Notes under the pieces: model-generated | Databases searched by the model: none | Told to the model about the DNA's origin: nothing | The model's input: the letters and a program-made list of their open reading frames with translations, nothing else | Shown here: positions 1-7,700 of the stretch, piece by piece | Numbering within the stretch: the stretch's first letter is position 1 | How the letters are laid out: every line of letters starts with the position of its first letter | Position numbers and translations under genes: made by a program | Assembly (NCBI RefSeq): GCF_000347035.1 | Contig: NZ_ANIJ01000023.1 | Location: 54,258-118,257 of the forward strand | DNA length: 64,000 nt | Source of the DNA: Leptospira sp. B5-022 | GTDB taxonomy: Bacteria > Spirochaetota > Leptospiria > Leptospirales > Leptospiraceae | Direction of reading: 5' to 3'

Positions 1-1769
1 AGATTCGTACTGTTCGTGAAAACGCGATCTCTTCCAAAAATTTAAGTCTGATCACGACTCGTTTTTTAAAAAGTAACGATCTATACAAAAGATACCAAGA
101 AACTCCGCAGGTAGTCATCTACGATTTGGACAATCGTTTAGTGGCGATAAAAACCAGAGAACTTGCGTATTATCTGTCCGAATTATGTTATCATGCCGGA
201 TCGGACCTGGATCTGGAAGATCCAATGTTTGCAAGAATGTTCGCTTCTTCTTTAGTGTACTCCTATACATATTTATTCGATAAGAAGGCGATCCCGGCTG
301 CGGATCCTTTCTCAATGGAATTTAGGTTTGCACTTGAAACATACAATAGATCACTCGCACAATTAGTTCGATTTGCCAAAAAGAATAGAAAACTTGCCAA
401 TCTAACGGACTTAAGTCTTCCGCTCATAAGAGGAACTCTTTCCATGACTAAAGCGGAAGTGGATACCGCTTGGACGCCAAAAAATTTTTTGGAAGTAGAA
501 GTCGCTTACGATTATAAGAACGGAGGATTTTCCAATCAAATCAGTAAATTCGGGATAGGAACTCCTTTAATTCTCATCCGAAAACATCCCGAAAAAGAAC
601 CTATCGAAAGAAGAAAATACGAATTCGTAGCGGGCGTAGGCCAGGCTTATCCCGGAACGGCTCTTGTAACATTGGAAGAATCTTATTTAGAAAATCGTAA
701 TTTAAATCTGAAGGCGATCATACATCTGTATGATCCGGTTCATAGGGACCGGGTCCAATTTTCCGGATTAGATCTGCCGATGGAGAGCGATACAACCACT
801 CCGCTTGCATATATGTTATCGGGAGCGGAAAAGAGGGACGGATTTTTCGCTAAGTTTGACGGAGAGGAAGCCTTGCAACGAAAGGGGCTTTATCTGGTCT
901 ATCCTTATAGAAAAGGAAAGATACCTGTGGTGTTTGTGCACGGTCTTGCTTCTTCTCCATTTATATGGTTTCCCATGATTAACGAACTTTTAGCGGATCC
1001 TAAGATCAAGGACAATTACCAATTTTGGGTCTACTGGTATCCTACGGGAAATCCGATCACCTTTTCCGCGGCGGATTTTAGGGATACACTTCGAGACCTG
1101 CGAAAGACGTACGATCCAAAGGAAGTAGATTCCTCTTTTGATAAGATGATGATCGTAGGTCATAGTATGGGTGGACTTCTTTCCAAGCTGACGGTGACCA
1201 GAAGTAAAAAAGAAGATTGGATGAAAGTTGCTAACGTTCCCCCCGAAAAATTCGATTCTTTGAATTCCGAATCCAAGGAAGAGGTTCGACGAGTATTCGA
1301 TTTTAAACCATTACCTTTTGTGAAAAGGGTAGTATTTATAGCTACACCTCATAGAGGTTCCAATCTTGCCGAAGGATTTTTGGCTTCTATCGCTAGGATC
1401 TTGTTCGTTCTTCCTAAAGGTGCTCTTAATAATATAGGAAAAGTTTATAAGTTTTTAACCTTAGACTCCGAGGAAGAGTCCATTCTTCCGGAAACCTATG
1501 GAGTGGATGGGCTTTCTCCGAACAGCTTATTCATGAAGGTAACCGGAGAATTAAAACCGGAAGTTCCGTTCCATTCTATTATAGGGAATTCTAAGTTTAG
1601 GGATTTGGAATGGATCAACGATTCCGTAATATCTTACGATAGCTCTCATTTGGACGGGGCCGAGTCCGAAATCCTGATCGATTCGGATCATTCTGTCCAA
1701 GATTACATGCCTACGATTATAGAGATCAAAAGGATTCTCTGGGAACATTCAGGGATTTCCGGAAGATAG
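1..1769 (+). CDS. Alpha/beta hydrolase (esterase/lipase-like), 5' end outside window
   Basis: The reading frame is open from the first bases of the window (frame through position 3), so the gene starts upstream; the TTG at 126 is merely the first possible start inside the window and is not preceded by a ribosome binding site. Visible hallmarks of the alpha/beta hydrolase fold are the oxyanion-type stretch VVFVHGLASSP (about 926-958), the nucleophile elbow GHSMGG (1158-1175, Ser as nucleophile) and a late His in SDHS (about 1684) that fits the catalytic His. The HG..SSP...W layout and the size (over 580 aa) suggest a large secreted or membrane-associated esterase/lipase, but substrate cannot be told. 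The N-terminal 270 residues show no family I recognise. No partner gene follows on the same strand. Confidence 0.8.
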   Translation, partial: IRTVRENAISSKNLSLITTRFLKSNDLYKRYQETPQVVIYDLDNRLVAIKTRELAYYLSELCYHAGSDLDLEDPMFARMFASSLVYSYTYLFDKKAIPAADPFSMEFRFALETYNRSLAQLVRFAKKNRKLANLTDLSLPLIRGTLSMTKAEVDTAWTPKNFLEVEVAYDYKNGGFSNQISKFGIGTPLILIRKHPEKEPIERRKYEFVAGVGQAYPGTALVTLEESYLENRNLNLKAIIHLYDPVHRDRVQFSGLDLPMESDTTTPLAYMLSGAEKRDGFFAKFDGEEALQRKGLYLVYPYRKGKIPVVFVHGLASSPFIWFPMINELLADPKIKDNYQFWVYWYPTGNPITFSAADFRDTLRDLRKTYDPKEVDSSFDKMMIVGHSMGGLLSKLTVTRSKKEDWMKVANVPPEKFDSLNSESKEEVRRVFDFKPLPFVKRVVFIATPHRGSNLAEGFLASIARILFVLPKGALNNIGKVYKFLTLDSEEESILPETYGVDGLSPNSLFMKVTGELKPEVPFHSIIGNSKFRDLEWINDSVISYDSSHLDGAESEILIDSDHSVQDYMPTIIEIKRILWEHSGISGR

Positions 1770-1999
1770 ATCGCCCTCCTTTATTGTGTACTAATAATAT
1801 TCTAAAAATTTTGTTCTTATTGGTTTGTTCGATTTTGTTGCGGTAAAATTGAGTATGTAATTTGGTATATAACGTATTACTTATATACAATTTGGGATAA
1901 AAATTATTTTTGTAAAAAATAAACAAATTCATTTGCTTTGGAGTTGGGGTCGCTTTTTATTCGAAAAAAAGCGAGATATTAGCTAAGTTAAGAATTTTT

Positions 2000-2375
2000 G
2001 TGTCTGTATTGTTGGTGCTTAGCGTTAGTTTTGATAGTACTTCTTGTTCGGATCTTGATGATCTAAATCCGTTTAACACCGTTGATGATAAGGGGGCTAT
2101 GAATAACTTTATTAAACTTTGATTTATCGTAGTTGCGACCGGGCAAGCCATGGCAAATAACCCTCCGCCTTGGTCTCCTACCTCTACAAATGTGGAAGAT
2201 GCGAGGGCTGAGTGGAATAAATTAGATCCTGCTAAAAAGCAGAGGCTTGTGCAATCGCATTTGCCAGTGGGGAGAAACCTCCTGCGGAGCTTTGTACGAA
2301 ATAGAAAGCGAATTAACTCGGATCGGTGGCGTGGCGGAATTTCCTTGGTCAGCACGTTGCCGGTCTTTTCTTTAA
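2000..2375 (+). pseudogene. Decayed small lipoprotein gene
   Basis: A coding-looking stretch broken at least twice. The frame through 1991 reads a hydrophobic segment (SVLLVLSVSF) followed by a Cys-containing lipobox-like STSC and then an acidic stretch (SDLDDLNPFN), reaching an in-frame TGA at 2120-2122. The same frame continues past it with protein-like sequence (ATGQAMANNPPPWSP, then EDARAEWNKLDPAKKQ) up to about 2260. After that a different frame carries convincing sequence (ALYEIESELTRIGGVAEF) and stops at 2373-2375. There is no ATG at the expected start; GTG at about 2000 is only a guess. I infer a lipoprotein gene disabled by a nonsense codon and a frameshift; sequencing error cannot be excluded. 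Function unknown. Confidence 0.45.
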
Positions 2376-3010
2376 GAATTCATTCCTTTCCATAACCAAT
2401 CAAAGGACTCGGAAAATACCTGATCCAAATCTCCTTCTAAGAGCCAAAGGTTCTTATTTCGGAATGCCTCTTTTACTTCTTTGGGAGGATTGTGATGCTG
2501 CCAAAGCATCAATGCTAAAAAATAAAAACGTAATATAAATTTTCTGGCATTCGAGATCGTAAGTCCGGTTTCTCTGGAAAGCCAGATTCTTGCCAGTTCG
2601 TCCATTCCATCGGAAGTGTTCTTTTTGAATTCGTATAAAAAGGCACGGTCCACATTACTTTCTAAAATTCCGGGTATTATAAGGCCTACAAACATGAAAG
2701 TTTCGTTTTTGGAAAACTGATGAATGATCTTCTCCTTTAGTTTCGCTAAAGAATATTCGGGGCCTTGTAGTAACTCCGCCATTTCCTTAAAAAATAATTC
2801 CGTTTCCTGTAAATGAAGAGTAAGAAAAATTTCTTCTCTCGTTTTGAAATAAAAATAGATCACACCCTTTGTGACTCCTGCGGCCTCCGCAATCTCCTGG
2901 GTGCTGGGCAGCGGATGTTTTTGTTTCACCAGAAGCTTCCGCAAAGCAGCCACAATGGACTGCTTTCGGATCTCTTTTTCTTCCGGCCTTCTGGCTCTTT
3001 TTTTATCCAC
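2372..3010 (-). CDS. TetR/AcrR family transcriptional regulator
   Basis: A 212-residue one-component repressor. The N-terminal helix-turn-helix is clear: PSTQEIAEAAGVTKGVIYFY followed by FKTREEIFL, typical of TetR DNA-binding domains; the rest is an all-helical ligand-binding/dimerisation domain without recognisable effector specificity. The frame can be opened further upstream to a TTG at 3049, but that would overlap the end of the preceding epimerase gene; the GTG at 3008-3010 gives VDKKRARRP, leaves a 10-bp gap after the epimerase stop codon (3021) and is preferred. It is the second gene of a two-gene minus-strand unit with the epimerase and probably represses that unit; paired direct repeats upstream of the epimerase are candidate operators. 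Its last codons overlap the end of the decayed lipoprotein gene on the other strand. Confidence 0.85.
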   Translation of the reverse strand: MDKKRARRPEEKEIRKQSIVAALRKLLVKQKHPLPSTQEIAEAAGVTKGVIYFYFKTREEIFLTLHLQETELFFKEMAELLQGPEYSLAKLKEKIIHQFSKNETFMFVGLIIPGILESNVDRAFLYEFKKNTSDGMDELARIWLSRETGLTISNARKFILRFYFLALMLWQHHNPPKEVKEAFRNKNLWLLEGDLDQVFSESFDWLWKGMNS

Positions 3011-3020
3011 TCTCAGGAAA

Positions 3021-4022
3021 CTATACGGCACCCGACAACATCCAGTCAACTGTCTCTTGCAGAGATTTTTTGATAGGCATAGGCTTCCATTGGAATTCCT
3101 TTGCTAATCGATCCGAATCGTACTCCTGTTTTCTTTGGAGATAATCTTGCACTATCTCCGAGTTGATCTGTCTATCCAAACCTGTGACTGCATGTTTGAA
3201 AGCATCCAGATAAGGCATGATACGAACGATAAAAGAAGGAAGTTCCTTTCCGGTCGTTTTTGCCTTTGGATGGATCTCCTTAACTAGTTTGCAAATTTGA
3301 GAAACGGAAAAAGTTTCCCCGGTTGCGATATATCTTCCTTGTGCGGAGGGATTTTCATAGGCAAGGATATGCGCCATCGCAACATCTCTCACATCCACAT
3401 AGGAGAAAGTCATCTTCGGTGCGAAAGGAAGTTGTCCTTTTAGGATGTCTTGGATTAGCTTTAAAGAAGAAGTTGGTTGAGTGAACTGGGGACCCAAAAT
3501 GGTACCAGGTAGGACAGTCACTAAGTTTAAGCCCAATTGTTTCGAAAGTTCCCAGGCCAGTTTTTCGGATTTGGTCTTGGATATTGCATAAGGTTCTTTC
3601 GCTGAATCATTCCAAGCGGATTCATTCAGAGGAGGTTCTCCTTCTGCAATTGTGCCCACTGCTGCAATGCTGGAAGTATAAATGATCTTTTTAATCCCCG
3701 CTTTATAGGCTTCTTCCAGAATATTTCTGGTTCCGTTAATATTCGGTTCCACTACTTCTTTCCACGGATCTTTAGCTGTCAGGTTGAACGCTGCTGCTAC
3801 TTGAAACAGACCATCCTGTCCTTGGAGAACCTTGCGAAGAGATTCTCTATCTCCCAAATCCGCGGAGACCAGTTTCACTCCTAACTTTTTCAGGTTGGCT
3901 GTCTTCTTTGCATCATTCGAATCTCGGACCGCAGCCGTTACTTCATAACCTCTTTCTTGAAGAAGTTTTACTAAAGAAAAACCTAAGTGTCCATTTGCAC
4001 CCGTTACCAATACTTTTTGCAT
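3021..4022 (-). CDS. NAD-dependent epimerase/dehydratase (extended SDR, dihydroflavonol reductase-like)
   Basis: 333 residues, the usual size for extended short-chain dehydrogenases. The N-terminus has the Rossmann nucleotide-binding motif VTGANGHLG (GxxGxxG) at residues 6-14, a characteristic second-strand Arg (AAVRD) suggestive of NADP(H) preference, the strand-4/5 segments typical of the family (FQVAAAFN, IYTSSIAAVG) and the catalytic Tyr-Lys pair in YAISKTKSEKLA. The C-terminal substrate-binding half contains GRYIATGETFS, common in dihydroflavonol-4-reductase/cinnamoyl-CoA reductase-like proteins. The substrate is unknown. ATG at 4022 is preceded by a good Shine-Dalgarno (CGAGGTAGGA). A TetR gene follows after 10 bp, so the enzyme is probably the regulated target and may be inducible by its own substrate or a related toxic compound. 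Confidence 0.88.
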   Translation of the reverse strand: MQKVLVTGANGHLGFSLVKLLQERGYEVTAAVRDSNDAKKTANLKKLGVKLVSADLGDRESLRKVLQGQDGLFQVAAAFNLTAKDPWKEVVEPNINGTRNILEEAYKAGIKKIIYTSSIAAVGTIAEGEPPLNESAWNDSAKEPYAISKTKSEKLAWELSKQLGLNLVTVLPGTILGPQFTQPTSSLKLIQDILKGQLPFAPKMTFSYVDVRDVAMAHILAYENPSAQGRYIATGETFSVSQICKLVKEIHPKAKTTGKELPSFIVRIMPYLDAFKHAVTGLDRQINSEIVQDYLQRKQEYDSDRLAKEFQWKPMPIKKSLQETVDWMLSGAV

Positions 4023-4041
4023 GAGTTCCTACCTCGTTAAT

Positions 4042-4073
4042 TAATATACTATTAGACATTAAATAATATACTA
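4042..4073. promoter_or_regulatory. Direct repeats upstream of epimerase-tetR unit (candidate operator)
   Basis: The 10-mer TAATATACTA occurs at 4042-4051 and again at 4064-4073, start-to-start distance 22 bp (two helical turns), in the AT-rich promoter region just upstream of the epimerase start. The spacing is compatible with two regulator molecules bound on the same face of DNA. TetR proteins usually bind inverted repeats, so this assignment is an inference and the repeats could also be chance AT-rich similarity. Confidence 0.3.
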
Positions 4074-4116
4074 CTGGTAAATTATATAGCAAAAACTAAT
4101 GAGGAAGGAGAAACGT

Positions 4117-4329
4117 TTGAAAATCTTCATTGCTGTCAATTTGGCAGTATTGGGAGAAAATTGTTATTGGAGCAACGATAGAAACAGAATCCGAGTGGTT
4201 TTATATAAATAGTCTCTGGAACAGAAAGCAGAATCGTATTCGGACTATCGAAATATCAATAGGAAGAAAGGAGTAATTTATACAGCGGATGGTAGGGAAG
4301 GAGTTTCTGAAAATATAAATATTATTTAA
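4117..4329 (+). pseudogene. Small lipoprotein ORF interrupted by an in-frame TAG
   Basis: A TTG at 4117 with a strong upstream purine run (GAGGAAGGAG at 4101-4110) opens KIFIAVNLAVLGENC, a short signal peptide ending at a lipobox-like Cys, followed by YWSNDRNRIRVVLYK. TAG at 4210-4212 ends it after 31 codons, but the same frame continues for 38 sense codons (SLEQKAESYSDYRNINRKKG, then VIYTADGREG) to TAA at 4327. The composition on both sides of the TAG looks coding, so I infer a roughly 70-residue lipoprotein gene with one nonsense mutation. Suppression of the amber codon is an alternative but nothing supports it directly. Not long enough to assign a family. Confidence 0.4.
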
Positions 4330-4707
4330 TTAATATATTATGAATACTTAATTATCAATGAGAAATATAATTTGTTATTACGGCCAATAAGTATATAAAA
4401 TAAATATAATATTAACTTTATTTGCTTATCCCATTTGGGATATGATTAATTTTCACTTTTTCCAAAAAGGTTCCAAGATTTATTCTTTACTAAGCGAAAT
4501 TCTTTCCCTTAAGTGACGGAGAAAAGATGGAGCAATAATAAGTTTCCATATCTGACTTTGAGATGTGTGTAGATGGATTATCTCTATCTATATTCATATT
4601 TCATAAATAACTATTATCATTATGCGGGTAATGGTTAGATTTTAAACCTGTCATTCTTTGGTTTGTATGGGTTTGGACGAAGTCATGCGAAAATAGGGAG
4701 GAAGTGA
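4330..4707. promoter_or_regulatory. AT-rich leader of the giant lipoprotein operon, with a palindrome
   Basis: No coding sequence seen in this 378-bp very AT-rich stretch. It holds a perfect palindrome with 7-bp arms TATCCCA (4427-4433) and TGGGATA (4436-4442) separated by TT, which stands out against the surrounding AT runs and could be an operator. The region ends with a strong ribosome binding site (GGGAGGAAGTGA) directly before the ATG at 4708. Several near -10 hexamers exist in the AT-rich DNA, so I do not assign a specific promoter. Confidence 0.35.
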
Positions 4708-7700
4708 ATGAAAAGTTTAGTAAATCGGAATGTTTTTGGGATCGGATTCGTTTTAATCTTAGTTCTTACCTTTTTTTCCTGCTTAGGTGATTGGGGATTC
4801 AGTAGTAGGGATGTAAATCTCTCTCGGGCGACCTGGTTAGTTACTCAGAAAGTTCCCCTGGTTGTGGACAAGGGAGGAACCGGTGCCCCAGGAGTTGTTA
4901 CACCTGTTAATAATTTATTCTTACTGCCTCCGGGAACGAAAGTAAGTGCGCAGGCATTAGGTGGCACAATTGATCCAACAGGCACTACTATCTTAAATGA
5001 TTTTGATGGAGACGGAATTTTAAATATTCATGAAACCACTACCAATATTTGGGTGGCAGATTATCCGGATATAGACACAGTTATCGCCCCTCCGGTGACT
5101 ATGAAGATCGAAATCCAAGAAAATTCCGTCGGAGTGCAGGACGAAATTATAAGCGAGATCAACTCCGATGATTTCGAATCTACAAAAGTGAATGGCTCCG
5201 AAAAAATCCACCAAAAGGAAGTGAACCTTAGAACGGTTCAGTATGTTGATAAATTTTCAAGTTCTCTTTCTTTGGGGCAATCTACAGGAAGCAGCAGTAA
5301 TTATGGAGCGAGTATCGGCGCTTCTAGTATTGGTCCTCAGCTAGGATTATCTTACGGCACGAGTAGTTCGAATAGTTACAATGTTGCCAATTCGATCAGC
5401 GTAGAAACCACCAAATGGAGAGATAAACCTTTTAAGAACGATCTGGATCGCGACGCGTGGAGTTTGAAATCGGAGGCCACTGGAAAGAAAGCCAGAAAAT
5501 ATCGATCGGAAAAAACTTCTAAAATCAACACCACTTCAAAGGTGGATGCAGATGCAGGTTATGTAAGAGCTGCATTATATATTAAAAACCAGTCGGTAAA
5601 TATGCCTGTTAAACTTAAAAACATACTTTGTTCTTTAATGTTCGAAACGGGAGATGGAGATTTAATTCCTGTCACAAGTTTTAAACTTCTCAACCAGGAT
5701 TATAGTCCTTTCGAAGTGGAAGTTTACGGTGGTTCTGAATTCGGTCCTTATGTGATTGAAGTAAATAAGCTCAATAGGGTGGAAGTTGAGAAGGCTATTA
5801 CGGCCGGATATAATCCTAAAATTTTCATTGTCGATTACGAAATGACTCATGTCGCCGATTCCAATTATAGATCTGCGCTTCTTAACTTTACAGGCGATAA
5901 TTTAAAAATAGTAGAGGAGAATGCAAAAGGACGTACGGGGCTTGTAAAGATTTACGGGCCGAATATTAGAGAGTCTTTTAGAGTGGCTGCTTTTGATACT
6001 CCGGGAAATGCGGATCCATGTACTACTGCCTCCGCTTCGACTTTATCCCCAGGTATCACACTGCAAAAAGTTTTGAGTCGGATCGCATGTTCCGGAATAG
6101 AAATAAAATATCAAGATTATATAGTCGATTTTTCCGAGTTTGCCCCTGCGCTTGCACAATCCAGAACTCATATAAAAGGAATTAAATCGATCGGCGGTGT
6201 TGAAAATACGATTCCTTGCGATATGGTTACTTCTACAGGTTCTGATGGAGTAAGTAGAACGGCTTGCGCACAACGTCCATTTTCCTCTTGGACGGAGGAG
6301 CAAAAAAATGCCGCCGGAGTTTGGACAATTTTTTCTAACGGTAAATATTACGAATTCACTGAATACTTTAAGGACGGTCAGGCAATTCGTTATTTCGATC
6401 CTACAAGTCCTAGGAAAGCCCCGATGCTCAAAGGGACGGACTCTATCGTTTGGGCTGGAGATTATTTCGATATAGTTTATATTTCCGTAAAAGATTTTAT
6501 TAAACAAGAGGAGTATTTCGGTACTAATCCTCTCGTCACAAATGCTTCTTTTAAAATGAACACTGCCTGGGATCTGCCTGCCTTGGGTGAGAATCCTTAT
6601 TATCCTGCGACTAAATCCACTTACCTAGGTTCCGCCGGTTTTGGGGAACAAATCGAACTCAACATTAAGCTGGATAAAACAAGGTATCTAAAACCTAATT
6701 TTGGTCTTCCCGAGAATGCAGGAGCATTCCAATATTTCTGGGACTTTAAATACGATCTAAATAGGCCGGTAACTTCTAATTTATACGATATTACTCAAGC
6801 TGCTGATTTTGAGATTAGTATGAGTTTAGGCGGAACAAGAACGGACTGGATCCATATCGAAAAAGGAATTCTCCCGATCGGAAACGATAATTATAAAATC
6901 GAATCCTGCGGAAAGACCTACAGATTGGCCGAACAGACATTTACGATCTGTTTAAGACTTCCTAATTTACATTCTTCATTAGATATTAATAATACAATTA
7001 TAGATTTGTATTTGCGCCCTTCTTTGAATACTGCGTATAGAAATACAGTTTGGCCTCTTCCTTATACGGAAGTTAAGAAAATGCGCGGAGAGTTAGGAGC
7101 TCCTACGGTTACAGGAAGTTTTTCTATTCAAGTAGCTAATCTTAGCGGTATTATGGAATTAGGGGATATTATACAGATAGAAGGCGATTCTACACCTTAT
7201 ACAATCGTTGGACCTGCACCTACCGTCGATTCGGAAGGAGTTTATACGGTTAATGTGGATACTGCGATCCGTCCCGACATTAAGAAGAAAACGACTAGAG
7301 TTTATATTAACGGAAATTTAACAGGACCAGATGTTCGCTTGGCTGTAGATAACGGTTTTTATACGGAATGGACTACGCATGTAAATACGAATTTTCAAGC
7401 GGGCAATTATAATGCTGCTCAATTTAATACTCCATTCTTATCGACGAATGCGGTAAATTGCAATACGGTAAACAACATGTTTCATCCTGCGGCTTGTCTG
7501 GGCTTCACTCCTGATTATAATGCGGTGAATTGGATGGGCGTATTTAACCAAGGAGTGGCTGCTTGGAATTCATGGGCAGATGGAGGAAATTTCCAAGGAT
7601 TCCTTGCAAACGGACTTCTTAGATTACCTGTCGCTAGCGGGAAATCCTATCGTTTAGAATCAAGTAATAATGATTATTTAATAAACGAAAACGTAGGTGT

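Noticed and set aside
3011..3049. TTG start for the TetR gene at 3049
   Set aside because: It would add 13 residues with no similarity to TetR N-termini and overlap the end of the epimerase gene; GTG at 3010 fits better.
4023..4116. Strong promoter reading rightward from the epimerase upstream region
   Set aside because: Many AT-rich hexamers occur and no pair with good spacing stands out, so no specific promoter is claimed.
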